Assembly (NCBI GenBank): GCA_964630875.1
Contig: CAZVXF010000020.1
Coordinates: 1-26,210, forward strand
Direction of reading: 5' to 3'
From: DAIDHZ01 sp035480255
Lineage (GTDB): Bacteria; Chlamydiota; Chlamydiia; Chlamydiales; SM23-39
Length of the DNA stretch: 26,210 nucleotides
The position numbers were made by a program, and so were the translations under genes. The notes beneath the pieces were generated by a model. It worked only from the letters and a program-made list of their open reading frames with translations, ran no database searches and was not told the origin of the DNA. Of this stretch, positions 6,018 to 14,907 are shown in pieces (position 1 is the first letter of the stretch; each line of letters opens with the position of its first letter).

Positions 6018-7223
6018 ATGACCTTTTTATCAAAAAGACAAAGCTTTGTAAGTCTTACATGCATTCTAGGGGGGTCTGCAGGGATTCCTATGATGTTGAT
6101 TGGAGGGCAGCTAGCAACACTCTACGGCAATGGGGTCGCATTGACCTCAATTTTGATCGGAAATTTTATTCTTTGGCTGATTGGATTATCGATTCTTTCA
6201 ATGGCTAAACACGAGAACACCGCTTTAGAAAATATTCGATATTATATGGGGAAACGGCCTAGCTTTGTCATCGCCGTTATTTGGATTTTCTCTTTTTTGC
6301 TGTGGTACGTTATCCAGCTCAAAGTAACCATCCAAGCAATGAGTTCTTTTCTTCCAAATCAAATGCAATATTTGTGGATCATTGGGGTAGGTCTTGGTTT
6401 AATGACGGCCTGGCTTAGCATGAGGGAAATTGGGATCATAAAAAAATTGTCTACTTATCTATTTCCTTGTTTAATTGTCTTTGCAATCTGTTCAATCATC
6501 ACCTCGCAACACAAAATAGAATTTGCAGGATCTTGGGGGATTTCTTTTGTTGGGATTTTGTCTGTTGTTTTCATTTGGCTTCCATTTACTTTGAACCTTC
6601 CTACCATTTTTAGATATTCATCTTCGAAGGCCAATTCTTTAATTGCTTTGACTTTGATCTCTATCTCACATGTTTTTTTTCAGATCTTTGCACTCATCAC
6701 AGGGATTGATAATCCAATCAAGATGGTATTCTTAAGTTTCTCAGTTCTAACGTTTTTATTCATCTTTTGCAATTGCATTTTGGTGAATATATTGAATATT
6801 TACTTTGCTAAATCGGCGTTGGATTTGATTTCTAATACTTTCGGGGACGGCATCAAATATCTGATCATTGGAATCACAGGGACTGTTTTTTATATATTTT
6901 TTTCAGAACATTTTTTGATGAAATTTTTAGAGGAAACGATCTTGAATTTTATCGTAGTTTTGGGAGCTGTATTGATGTTTGATTTTTTTATCAGAGCAAT
7001 TACTCGGCATCGAATGCGAACTTTAGAAAAGTTTTGGAGCAGTTTCTGCTATTTCGCGGGTTGTATTGCAAGTATTATTATCAAATACAAAGGAAACGAG
7101 GGCCCAGAAAAAACTGCATTTATTGGTGTGATCGCTTGTTCGTTGATTTTATTAATGATTATTTTTGCAGAAGAAACAGCATGGTCGATTCAGAACATTA
7201 GAACAAGGCATAAAATTGAATAA
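6018..7223 (+). CDS. NCS1/cytosine-permease-like transporter, copy 1 (diverged)
   Basis: This 401-residue membrane protein has about 12 hydrophobic helices. Its arrangement fits the NCS1 (CodB-like nucleobase permease) branch of the APC fold: an IGN motif in the second helix (near residue 47), a polar segment about 65-80, the PTIFRYSSSKANSLIALT stretch aligning with the FVRFGR region of CodB, and IGITGTVF near residue 280, similar to the CodB GIIGT segment. The assignment rests on motif similarity judged by eye. It is clearly homologous to the next two genes but much more diverged. The ATG aligns with their starts; its ribosome-binding site is weak. It would import a nucleobase-like or other small solute. 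The stop overlaps the next start. Confidence 0.65.
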   Translation: MTFLSKRQSFVSLTCILGGSAGIPMMLIGGQLATLYGNGVALTSILIGNFILWLIGLSILSMAKHENTALENIRYYMGKRPSFVIAVIWIFSFLLWYVIQLKVTIQAMSSFLPNQMQYLWIIGVGLGLMTAWLSMREIGIIKKLSTYLFPCLIVFAICSIITSQHKIEFAGSWGISFVGILSVVFIWLPFTLNLPTIFRYSSSKANSLIALTLISISHVFFQIFALITGIDNPIKMVFLSFSVLTFLFIFCNCILVNILNIYFAKSALDLISNTFGDGIKYLIIGITGTVFYIFFSEHFLMKFLEETILNFIVVLGAVLMFDFFIRAITRHRMRTLEKFWSSFCYFAGCIASIIIKYKGNEGPEKTAFIGVIACSLILLMIIFAEETAWSIQNIRTRHKIE

Positions 7224-8406
7224 TCCTTTTATTGATCGAAAGCAAAACTTCTTTCAATTAGCTTGTATTCAAGTGATCCCTTTAGGAATTACTGCAATGT
7301 CTATCGGGGATATGATCGCCAAGAAACATGGTGCAGGAGTTGCCATTGGTTCGATTATTGTTGCAAATCTAATTTTATGGTTGATTGCAATCCTGATTAT
7401 CACAATGGCTTTTCGCTTTCGTTCCAATGCTGTCGAAAATGTCAACAATTACCTTGGAAAGTTCAGCTCCTGGTGTATGCGCTTTCTGTTAATGATTTCC
7501 TTTTTATTTTGGTATACATTTCAAATCCGAGCCACACTTCCGATTCTTGAGATCTATTTAAACAAGAGCTCTTTGCTATATTTGGGGACAAGTCTTGCGC
7601 TTTTCTCTGCAATACTATCCATGGGCGGCATCCGATTGATCAAATGGAGTACTGTAATAAGCTTCCCTTTCGTTTTAGGTTACATTCTATATGGAATATT
7701 GCAGACAGGACCCACTTTTTCAGAAATTGGCTATTTAGGCATTTCAGCTTCTGCGGTTCTTGCTTCAGTGCTTTCTTTTTTTCCATTCACAGCCAATACA
7801 ACCACATTCTTTCGACATTCGAGATCTAGGGCAGATAGTTATCTCGCGTTAACGCTGACTACCGTGATCAATATTTTGTTTCAAGCTTCTACGATATGGA
7901 TAAAATTTACTCAAACCGAGAATTATTTTTTCACCCTAGTTACTTTATTTTTTATCATGTGGATACTAATCTGTGTAAATCTTTTGAGCTTTATTTATCT
8001 TGTTTCTGCGAGTTGGGAAGGCTGGATCAGACAACTGAATGGAGCAAAGGGGTATTTATTCATCGGAATCATCGGAACTTTAGCGCATATATTACTCCCA
8101 GATTCGGCTCCCTTTCTCCTGATACAAAATTTAGCAAATTGCTATCTTGCAAGCCAGGCAGCTATTCTTTGCATTGGGTTTTTGATTCATTTTCTCATCG
8201 AGGATCGGCCTCATTATAAAGGAAAAAATATCAACAGCTTCTGTTGGTTAATGGGCTGTATTGTTGCAACCATTTTAACGATTCATAATAGCGCAGATAC
8301 GACAACGCCCTTATTTGCTGGTATTTGGACAAGTATCGCAAGTTTTTTTGGTGTTCTGTTTATTAAAGAAAACGTCTGGGCTGCAAAAACATTTCTAAAA
8401 TTATAA
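7216..8406 (+). CDS. NCS1/cytosine-permease-like transporter, copy 2
   Basis: This 396-residue, 12-helix membrane protein is a close paralogue of copy 3 (about 80% identical by eye). I place the start at TTG 7216. It aligns exactly with the TTG start of copy 3 (both give MNN(P/H)FIDRKQ), and AAGG lies 8 bp upstream. An in-frame ATG at 7165 would add 17 residues unlike the paralogue. Supporting motifs are VANL near residue 47, the FFRHSRSRADSYLALT stretch (about 195-210) matching the CodB FVRFGR region, and GIIGTLA near residue 275. The substrate is unknown, but a nucleobase or related compound is the family expectation. It overlaps the stop of copy 1 by 8 bp, so the genes form an operon. Confidence 0.65.
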   Translation: MNNPFIDRKQNFFQLACIQVIPLGITAMSIGDMIAKKHGAGVAIGSIIVANLILWLIAILIITMAFRFRSNAVENVNNYLGKFSSWCMRFLLMISFLFWYTFQIRATLPILEIYLNKSSLLYLGTSLALFSAILSMGGIRLIKWSTVISFPFVLGYILYGILQTGPTFSEIGYLGISASAVLASVLSFFPFTANTTTFFRHSRSRADSYLALTLTTVINILFQASTIWIKFTQTENYFFTLVTLFFIMWILICVNLLSFIYLVSASWEGWIRQLNGAKGYLFIGIIGTLAHILLPDSAPFLLIQNLANCYLASQAAILCIGFLIHFLIEDRPHYKGKNINSFCWLMGCIVATILTIHNSADTTTPLFAGIWTSIASFFGVLFIKENVWAAKTFLKL

Positions 8407-8416
8407 AGGCATCGGT

Positions 8417-9604
8417 TTGAATAATCATTTTATTGATCGAAAGCAAAATTTTTTTCAACTGGCCTGTATTCAAGTTGTCCCTTTGGAAATTGCTGCAATG
8501 TCGATAGGGGATGTATTATCCCAGCAATATGGTGCAGGAGTTGCGATTGGCTCGATTGTTGTTGCGAATTTGATATCATGGCTGATTGCAATCCTCATCA
8601 TCACGATGGCGATTCGATCTCGAGCCAATGCGGTTGAAAACATCAATCATTACCTTGGGAAATTTAGCTCCTGGTGTATGCGCTTTCTGTTGATGATTTC
8701 CTTTTTATTTTGGTTTACATTTCAAATTCGATCCACGCTCCCTTTTCTTGAAATCTACTTAAGCAAGAGCTCCTTGTCATATTTGGGGATAGGTCTCGGG
8801 CTTTTTTCTGCAATACTATCCATGGGAGGCATCCGATTGATTAAATGGAGTACAGTCATCAGCCTCCCATTTGTAATATTTTACATAGTCTATGCAATAT
8901 TGCGGACCGAACCTTCTTTTTCAGAAATTGGCACATTGGGTATCTCAGGTTCTGCGATCATTGCTTCATTGTTTTCTTTCTTCCCCTCTGTCGCAAATAC
9001 GCCCACATTCTTTCGTCATTCGAGATCTAGGGCAGATAGTTATCTTGCGTTAACGCTGATTACGCTGATCAATATTCTATTTCAAATTTCTACGATATGG
9101 ATAAAATTTACCTATACCCAGAATTATTTTTTTTTCTTAGCTACCCTTTGTTTTCTGATGTGGATCTCGATCACAGTCAATCTTTTGAGCTTTATTTATC
9201 TAGTTTCTGCGAGTTGGGAAGGCTGGATCAAACAACTGGAAGGAGCAAAAGGCTATATACTCATCGGGATCATCGGAACTTTAGCGTATATATTACTCCC
9301 AGATTCGGCGCCTTTTCTTCTGATACAAAATTTAGCAAATTGCTATCTTGCAAGCCAGGCAGCTATTCTTTGCATTGGGTTTTTGATTCATTTTTTAATC
9401 GAGGATCAGCCCCATTATAAAGGAAAAAATATCAACAGTTTCTGCTGGTTAATGGGCTGTATTGTTGCAACCATTTTAACGATTCATGATAGCGCAGATA
9501 CGACAACGCCCTTATTTGCAGGTATTTGGACAAGCATAGCAAGTTTTTTTGGGATTCTGCTAATTAAGGAAAACGTTTGGGCTACAAAAACGCTTCTAAA
9601 ATGA
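8417..9604 (+). CDS. NCS1/cytosine-permease-like transporter, copy 3
   Basis: This 395-residue, 12-helix membrane protein has the same layout as copy 2. The start is TTG at 8417 with AAAGG 8 bp upstream and a spacing of only 10 bp from the previous stop. The last third (from about the GIIGTLA motif to SFFGI) is nearly identical to copy 2 even at synonymous positions, while the first two thirds show many substitutions. Most differences lie in loops and in a few helix faces, so altered substrate preference is possible. It is the last gene of the three-gene transporter operon and is followed by a hairpin at 9607-9654. Confidence 0.65.
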   Translation: MNNHFIDRKQNFFQLACIQVVPLEIAAMSIGDVLSQQYGAGVAIGSIVVANLISWLIAILIITMAIRSRANAVENINHYLGKFSSWCMRFLLMISFLFWFTFQIRSTLPFLEIYLSKSSLSYLGIGLGLFSAILSMGGIRLIKWSTVISLPFVIFYIVYAILRTEPSFSEIGTLGISGSAIIASLFSFFPSVANTPTFFRHSRSRADSYLALTLITLINILFQISTIWIKFTYTQNYFFFLATLCFLMWISITVNLLSFIYLVSASWEGWIKQLEGAKGYILIGIIGTLAYILLPDSAPFLLIQNLANCYLASQAAILCIGFLIHFLIEDQPHYKGKNINSFCWLMGCIVATILTIHDSADTTTPLFAGIWTSIASFFGILLIKENVWATKTLLK

Positions 9605-9606
9605 TA

Positions 9607-9654
9607 TATACCCAAACAAACTCAAAAATCGTTTTTTTAGCTTGTTTGGGTATA
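9607..9654. terminator. Bidirectional terminator hairpin
   Basis: TATACCCAAACAA (9607-9619) pairs perfectly with 9642-9654. The stem is extended internally by AAAAA (9624-9628) against the T-run at 9632-9638. The hairpin lies between the ends of two convergent genes and could stop transcription from either side. Confidence 0.65.
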
Positions 9655-9659
9655 GTCGC

Positions 9660-10142
9660 TTAAAATCTTGAATATTTTTTCAGAAGCTCTTTTTCTGTTA
9701 AACCCTCTTCCTTATTTGTACTATAAGAAGGCCTAAGCTCCCTGCGCATCAAATGCTCGTTTAACCGATTAAGGTATACATCACCTTGTTCTTTATCACG
9801 GAAACACTTAATTTGCCTATCTTTTGACGTGAGTTCATCCATCGCGAACTCTTGATCCATATCGAGCAACATTTCTTCTTTTTTTTCAGATAGGTTCTTC
9901 AAAGCATTTTCATTCAAAGTCCAAAATTGGCAAGAAAGATGGAATAATCTTATTTCACGCTCACTTAAGTTTCGCTTCTGAGCTTCTGATTGTAGTAAAA
10001 AAGCAGTCAATTTCGCTCTTGCTAAACCACGAATAGACTCTTGAATCCTTTTATCCAATTCAATAGTGTCCGAATTTTTCCAGGGGAATCGAGCAGACAA
10101 AGCTGCGCAAGACTGTATTGAGAATTGCGAAAAATATGTCAT
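9660..10142 (-). CDS. Hypothetical helical cytoplasmic protein
   Basis: This 160-residue protein has no recognised domain. It is soluble and mainly helical, with heptad-like charged stretches (about 29-60 and 75-100) rich in Glu, Lys, Arg and Leu. There is no signal peptide or membrane helix. GAGG lies 8 bp upstream of the ATG, supporting the start. It is divergent from the ORFan at 10420 across a 277-bp, very AT-rich gap (10143-10419) that must hold both promoters; several TTGATT- and TATATA-like hexamers occur there without a well-spaced pair. Chlamydiae have many such lineage-restricted genes, and some encode secreted effectors, but nothing here proves that. Confidence 0.6.
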   Translation of the reverse strand: MTYFSQFSIQSCAALSARFPWKNSDTIELDKRIQESIRGLARAKLTAFLLQSEAQKRNLSEREIRLFHLSCQFWTLNENALKNLSEKKEEMLLDMDQEFAMDELTSKDRQIKCFRDKEQGDVYLNRLNEHLMRRELRPSYSTNKEEGLTEKELLKKYSRF

Positions 10143-10419
10143 GATTTTACCTCGTTTAAATTATCGTTAATTTTACATCTAATTGATGTTTTTTTAGAAT
10201 AAAACAAATTACTATGAAGTGTAATAAATAATATAATATCAAAAAAAATAAAATTTAAAAACAAATGTAAAAATTTTTGTCCTGTACAAAAGATTTGCAT
10301 TGATAAATGTGCAATTAAATTACTTTCAAAATAGTAACAAACTGATTATCATTTGTTATTTCGGCAATTACATTGATTAAACAGTATGGTTTTATATATT
10401 TATTTCTTGAAGGTTTTAG

Positions 10420-11808
10420 ATGGCAATAAAAAGTCCTTATTACAACCAATTTAGCTTGAGTAGCACGTCTGGAGCTTTGCATTGGCTCGATCGTTGGTCG
10501 CTACAAATGCCTGGGGCAGCTCAACCCAGCTATTGGACTCAAGAGCTACTCTATAAAATCCAAGCATTAGGAGTTCAATTGTCTACCGATATAGCGCGCT
10601 ATGCTTTATATGCGGTTGATCTTTCAATCCATTTAGGGCTTGTGTTTTGGGATCAAATGTTTCCAAATTTATCCATTTTTGGCACCGGAGCATACGAATC
10701 AGGAAAACTTCTACAGAAACAAATTGATGAACTAAAAGCATCAAAGGATCCTTTTTGGAGAGATAAGGCACTTGGTTTAATTCAAGCGTCCCAAAGACGT
10801 TCTCCAAGAGGAGAGCTAGAAAGGCTTCGAGGTGCTAATATCTTAACTCCTCATGCAGAGCAAAGATTAGATAAAGGGATAAAAAACAGTGTGCTCTTTC
10901 AACCATCTTTTTCTTCAATCTATGCAAAAGTAATCTATGCTCAAGCTTTAGAGATCAAAAGCCTATATCAAGATGATTATTACGTATTTCTACATGCTCA
11001 AGCGGCTCCTTGGCCAATAGTGAGCTATTTAGTAATGCAGCTGTGGCAAGACAAAAACCCAGAGCTTGACTTTTCTCACTTTGCTCCTTTACGTGCTCCT
11101 TGCGCCACCGGTAAACCAGGTCGAGTCGAGTCATTGTGCCAGCGCCTCTCTTTTCAAAGAGGAATTAACAAATATCGCGATCGATGGTTTCAGTTATTGA
11201 CTCTTTGTGATGATGACCCGAAAGTACGTGATGATCTTTTATCTGTAGATGGGCTGATGTTTAATTACCAACCTTTTGAGTCATCTTTATTTTTTTTAAC
11301 GACCAATAGCAATATCATGTTCAATCCAAAAACAGTTCGAAACGTCCTATTTCAAACAATCCTCCACTTTTACCCCGACGCACAAAAAGACTATGCTATG
11401 AATTTAGCAGAAATGGCTCTGAGTTCAATTCAGTGGTGCTTCTCTCCTACGGGAAATTTATTTGTGATCTGCACGCCAAAGGAAAAAACTGAATCACTAG
11501 CGTATCGAGCTCATCCATTTGGTCGTGTTTGCATATGTCATCCTTTTAGTGATGATAGAAAAATCTTAGACAAACACCAAAAAGGGACTCTCGATGAATC
11601 CGCAAAATGTTCATCATTGTTGAGTTGTGTCACGCCTCAATATCGACTTTATCTTCCCGATATTACTCCAGACAGCGGCGTACATACCTTCTTTTTAAGC
11701 TCTCTAAATCCTGTTGACCAAACATTTATCAAATCAAGTGTTTACCGAATCTCTCAAGAAATCCTTAAATACAAGCCTTCTTTTTCAAGCAATGTATCAA
11801 AAGTTTAG
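10420..11808 (+). CDS. Large ORFan, lineage-restricted hypothetical protein
   Basis: This 462-residue protein has no recognised domain. It has no classical signal peptide. A hydrophobic patch at about 60-78 could be an amphipathic or buried helix. It is mixed alpha/beta in character, with a basic region at about 118-150 (QRRSPRGELERLRG), a Cys-containing GRVESLCQRLSFQRG segment near 235-250 and a Ser-rich C-terminal tail. GAAGG lies upstream of the ATG at good spacing. Size, lack of homology to housekeeping families and the Ser-rich ends fit the style of chlamydial secreted or inclusion-associated proteins, but this is an inference. Its 3' end faces folD across 31 bp, where AAAGTATA (11826-11833) can pair with TATACTTT (11843-11850). 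Confidence 0.65.
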   Translation: MAIKSPYYNQFSLSSTSGALHWLDRWSLQMPGAAQPSYWTQELLYKIQALGVQLSTDIARYALYAVDLSIHLGLVFWDQMFPNLSIFGTGAYESGKLLQKQIDELKASKDPFWRDKALGLIQASQRRSPRGELERLRGANILTPHAEQRLDKGIKNSVLFQPSFSSIYAKVIYAQALEIKSLYQDDYYVFLHAQAAPWPIVSYLVMQLWQDKNPELDFSHFAPLRAPCATGKPGRVESLCQRLSFQRGINKYRDRWFQLLTLCDDDPKVRDDLLSVDGLMFNYQPFESSLFFLTTNSNIMFNPKTVRNVLFQTILHFYPDAQKDYAMNLAEMALSSIQWCFSPTGNLFVICTPKEKTESLAYRAHPFGRVCICHPFSDDRKILDKHQKGTLDESAKCSSLLSCVTPQYRLYLPDITPDSGVHTFFLSSLNPVDQTFIKSSVYRISQEILKYKPSFSSNVSKV

Positions 11809-11839
11809 ACGCGGTCCAGAGTGACAAAGTATAAGTGAG

Positions 11840-12691
11840 TTATATACTTTTGGATTGAAGGTAGCTGAGATAGGTGTTTTTCATGAGCATGGCGATGGTC
11901 ATTGGTCCTACGCCGCCTGGAACCGGGGTAATCCAAGAGCTAATCGGCGCTACTTCATCAAAATCGACATCTCCGACGAGTTTGCCAGTATGGAATCGAT
12001 TGATTCCAACATCGATGACGACGGTTCCTTCTCGAATCATCTCTTTTTTGATGAAGTGGGGCTGGCCGGTTGCAACTACTAGGATGTCAGCACTTTGGGT
12101 GATGCTGATGAGATTTCGTGTATGACTATGCGCAATTGTGACAGTTGCGTTGCACTTTTTTTGCATCATGAGGGCAGCCAGTGGCTTTCCTACAATATTG
12201 CTTCGGCCAACAATCACAACATGTTTGCCAGCAGTTGGAATTTGATATCGTGTGAGAAGTTCAAGGATCCCAGCAGGTGTACAAGGGAAAAATCCGCCTT
12301 CTTCGCCAAGTAATAATTTTCCCATATTGAGCGGGTGAAAACCGTCTACATCTTTTGTTGGATCAATACGCAGCATGATTGCGCGATCATGAATATGCAA
12401 GGGGAGTGGTAGCTGAACGAGAATTCCATCGATTGCCGGGTCATTATTTAATCGATCTATATGCTGTATGACCTCTTCTTGGGAGGTATGATTTGGCAAT
12501 TCGATGAGTGTTGAAAGGATTCCGATTTGTGCGCACGTTTTTTTCTTTTGGCGAACATATGTTTGTGAAGCTGGATTTTCTCCAACTAAAATAAACGCAA
12601 GGCCGGGTTTGCGATGTGTTTTAGCAATTTTTTTCTCCAAATCATGGAGAATCTCTAATGCAATTTTTTTTCCGTCAATGAGATTATTCAT
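11840..12691 (-). CDS. folD: Bifunctional methylenetetrahydrofolate dehydrogenase/cyclohydrolase
   Basis: FolD interconverts 5,10-methylene-, methenyl- and 10-formyl-tetrahydrofolate in the cytoplasm, supplying one-carbon units for purines and initiator formyl-Met-tRNA. This 283-residue protein shows the family signatures: Tyr45 and Lys49 in YVRQKKK (active site), the DGILVQLPLP motif (88-97), KDVDGFHP (113-120), and the NADP-binding GRSNIVGKP turn followed by a PVPGGVGPMT C-terminal signature. Length is standard. The start overlaps the end of the inositol monophosphatase family gene by 8 bp, placing it last in a packed minus-strand operon. Its transcription likely depends on upstream genes of that block. 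Confidence 0.96.
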   Translation of the reverse strand: MNNLIDGKKIALEILHDLEKKIAKTHRKPGLAFILVGENPASQTYVRQKKKTCAQIGILSTLIELPNHTSQEEVIQHIDRLNNDPAIDGILVQLPLPLHIHDRAIMLRIDPTKDVDGFHPLNMGKLLLGEEGGFFPCTPAGILELLTRYQIPTAGKHVVIVGRSNIVGKPLAALMMQKKCNATVTIAHSHTRNLISITQSADILVVATGQPHFIKKEMIREGTVVIDVGINRFHTGKLVGDVDFDEVAPISSWITPVPGGVGPMTIAMLMKNTYLSYLQSKSI

Positions 12692-13499
12692 TTTGCATCA
12701 AAACGTTGGAGAGCTTTTCATGTATTTTTCCATTGGTACAAATAATGGGTTCTTTTTGTCGATGATGAATCGGCTTGTTATCCCAAGAAGAAACTTTTCC
12801 TCCCGCTTCTTCAATGAGTAGAATGCCTGCCGCGCAATCCCAAGGAGAAAGTCCAACTTCAAAAAATCCATCAAACCGACCTGCTGCTGTGTATGCAATA
12901 TCAATGGCTGCTGAACCTAATCTGCGAATGGGAATGCCAAGGCGTAAGATATCGACAAAATGCTCAATGCAATGATGCGGATTTTCATGAAGATTATAGG
13001 GGAATCCAACACTGAGGATAGCATCAGAGAGTTGCGATGTTTTAGTGACCTGCAGCGCCTTGCCATTGAGATAGGCACCTTTATTTTTTTCTGCAACAAA
13101 TAGCTCGTGGGTGATGGGTTGATAAATCACGCCACAGAAAAGTTCGTCTTTTCTTTCCAAGGCAATGCTCACTGAAAAAACGGGAATTTGATGGGCAAAA
13201 TTGACTGTGCCATCTAATGGATCGATGATCCACAGCATGTCGGTGGCGATCCCTGTACTTCCACTTTCTTCTGCGAGAAAGTGAGAATTGGGCACATATT
13301 TAGAAATGAAGGAGAGGATACTTTTTTCAGCTAAATGGTCATATTCGGTCACTAAATTATGTCGACCTTCTTTCTGCGTGATTGAAAAAGATGTTCCATA
13401 ACCTTGTCGCAAGATTTCTCCCGCTTGAAGAGCTGCATCAATTGCAATTAAAGTGTAGTTGGAAAAAATCTTTTCTTTATGCTGATCCAATAGACACAT
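12684..13499 (-). CDS. suhB: Inositol monophosphatase family phosphatase
   Basis: This 271-residue Mg2+-dependent phosphatase of the SuhB/IMPase/CysQ family hydrolyses inositol phosphates or related sugar or nucleotide phosphates. Metal-binding residues are visible: Glu77/Glu78 in LAEESG, Asp93 and Asp96 in DPLDGT (93-98), and Trp220-Asp221 in the SPWDCAAG motif. It overlaps the mreD-like gene by 52 bp. A ribosome-binding AAGGG runs straight into the ATG at 13499 (GGATG), so a TTG three codons later (13490), at normal spacing, may be the true start. The symbol suhB is a family label; a CysQ-like role (3'-phosphoadenosine 5'-phosphate) is the main alternative. Confidence 0.88.
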   Translation of the reverse strand: MCLLDQHKEKIFSNYTLIAIDAALQAGEILRQGYGTSFSITQKEGRHNLVTEYDHLAEKSILSFISKYVPNSHFLAEESGSTGIATDMLWIIDPLDGTVNFAHQIPVFSVSIALERKDELFCGVIYQPITHELFVAEKNKGAYLNGKALQVTKTSQLSDAILSVGFPYNLHENPHHCIEHFVDILRLGIPIRRLGSAAIDIAYTAAGRFDGFFEVGLSPWDCAAGILLIEEAGGKVSSWDNKPIHHRQKEPIICTNGKIHEKLSNVLMQNE

Positions 13500-13960
13500 C
13501 CCTTAGAAAAAAGTTTTAAAGGATAAGCAAACCAAACGATTGCAATCAGTGCATCAGCAATTGGCATGAGCACCAAATCCCCAAAAACCCATTCTCCAGT
13601 AAAAGGAATTCTTCTGTCAAAGAGAAAAAGTAGAAAAAGCTGAAGTGTCGTTGAGCCAAACGAAACAAGAAAAGTAAATAGACTTAAATGAAGGGGTTGA
13701 TCAAACGAAAAATAAAGTCGGTATCGATAGAGCACTAAGGCAATGAGAGTATAATTGAGTGCATGAACACCCATTGGATCTTCTGATAAAAGATCTACAA
13801 TGGCGCCGATAATCATGACATAGGGAAGACATTTTGGCAGGGGACGGGTGAGGATAGTGAGTGCGATCCATGGCGCAAATGCGAGAATGACAAACTGCGG
13901 AAACAGAGTTGTTTGTAAAAAAAGCGCGATCGCACTTAACAAGAATGTGAAATACAACAT
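13448..13960 (-). CDS. mreD: MreD-like rod-shape membrane protein
   Basis: This protein of about 170 residues has four or five transmembrane segments. The typical MreD stretch is present, with a DLLSEDPMGVHALNYTLI-type segment about 60-75 residues in: an acidic, Gly/Pro turn followed by ALxYxL. MreD is an inner-membrane partner of MreB/MreC in elongation or septal peptidoglycan synthesis. An upstream TTG at 13978 would add six residues. I prefer the ATG at 13960, which shortens the overlap with galE to 25 bp. Neither start has a strong ribosome-binding site, so coupling to galE translation is likely. mreC is not adjacent, which is unusual. An unrelated small membrane protein remains possible. 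Confidence 0.6.
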   Translation of the reverse strand: MLYFTFLLSAIALFLQTTLFPQFVILAFAPWIALTILTRPLPKCLPYVMIIGAIVDLLSEDPMGVHALNYTLIALVLYRYRLYFSFDQPLHLSLFTFLVSFGSTTLQLFLLFLFDRRIPFTGEWVFGDLVLMPIADALIAIVWFAYPLKLFSKGCVYWISIKKRFFPTTL

Positions 13961-14907
13961 CGATTGTGCCAGTTCCAAGCCGATTCAATGATCTCGGGAA
14001 GAGTTGAAAAACGAGGCTCCCATTTGAGTATTTCTTGGGCTTTTTTGTAACTTGCGACCAAATGGGATGGTTCGCCAGCCCGTTTTTTTTCAAAACGTAC
14101 AGGAATGGTCGTTTTTGAAACTTTTTCCACTTCTCGAATCATCTCAAGGACTGAATATCCTTTTCCTGTTCCAAGATTCATATAGGTGCTCGGATTTTTT
14201 TCGATTAAATACTGAAGAGCACTTACGTGGGCGTTTGCTAAATCTTCAACATGTATGTAATCGCGAATCGCGCTCCCGTCTGGCGTTGGAAAATCGGTTC
14301 CATAGACTACGATTTCTTTTCTTTTGCCCATTGCGACTTCAATAATTGATGGGATGATATGAGTTTCTGGATTGTGGTCTTCACCAACTTCTGCATCAAA
14401 ATCAGCTCCGGCGGCATTAAAATAGCGCAAGAGAACAGAGTTCATGGGATAGTCTCGAATCATCTGCTCGACCATTAATTTTGATCTTCCGTATGGATTA
14501 ATGGGTATTTGTGGGTGCTCTTCAGTAATGGGACTAAAGACCGGATTGCCATAGGTTGCACATGTACTTGAAAAGACAAGATACGGCACTTTCTCGCGCA
14601 TCGCTTCCAAAAGATTAAGCGTACCGTAAACATTATTTTCGTAGTATTTTCCGGGATGTTGCATCGATTCAATTACAAGGGCAGACGCAGCAAAATGAAG
14701 CACCCCAATTGGCTTGTATTCCTGAAGGGTCTGTCTGAATCGATTCAAATCGCGCAGATCTCCTATTACTAAAGGACCCCATTTGACAAAACTTCGGTGA
14801 CCTGTAGATAAGTTGTCATAGACAATGGGTGTAAAACCTGCATGTTTTAAGGCTTTACATGCATGACTTCCAATGTAGCCTGCCCCTCCAGTCACGAGAA
14901 TCGCCAT
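13936..14907 (-). CDS. galE: UDP-glucose 4-epimerase
   Basis: GalE interconverts UDP-glucose and UDP-galactose (or the N-acetyl forms) using tightly bound NAD. This 323-residue protein shows the Rossmann turn TGGAGYIGSH (6-15), the DNLSTGH loop, SSTCATYG (with Ser114-Thr115), and the catalytic Tyr139/Lys143 in NPYGRSK. RYFNAAGA and the IRDYIHVEDLA motif confirm GalE rather than a generic epimerase. A strong AAAGGAG lies 8 bp before the ATG, which directly abuts the stop of the sugar transferase gene. The last residues (HNRCCISHSC) depart from the usual GalE tail because the end overlaps the mreD-like gene. It supplies UDP-galactose-type sugars for surface glycans. Confidence 0.95.
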   Translation of the reverse strand: MAILVTGGAGYIGSHACKALKHAGFTPIVYDNLSTGHRSFVKWGPLVIGDLRDLNRFRQTLQEYKPIGVLHFAASALVIESMQHPGKYYENNVYGTLNLLEAMREKVPYLVFSSTCATYGNPVFSPITEEHPQIPINPYGRSKLMVEQMIRDYPMNSVLLRYFNAAGADFDAEVGEDHNPETHIIPSIIEVAMGKRKEIVVYGTDFPTPDGSAIRDYIHVEDLANAHVSALQYLIEKNPSTYMNLGTGKGYSVLEMIREVEKVSKTTIPVRFEKKRAGEPSHLVASYKKAQEILKWEPRFSTLPEIIESAWNWHNRCCISHSC

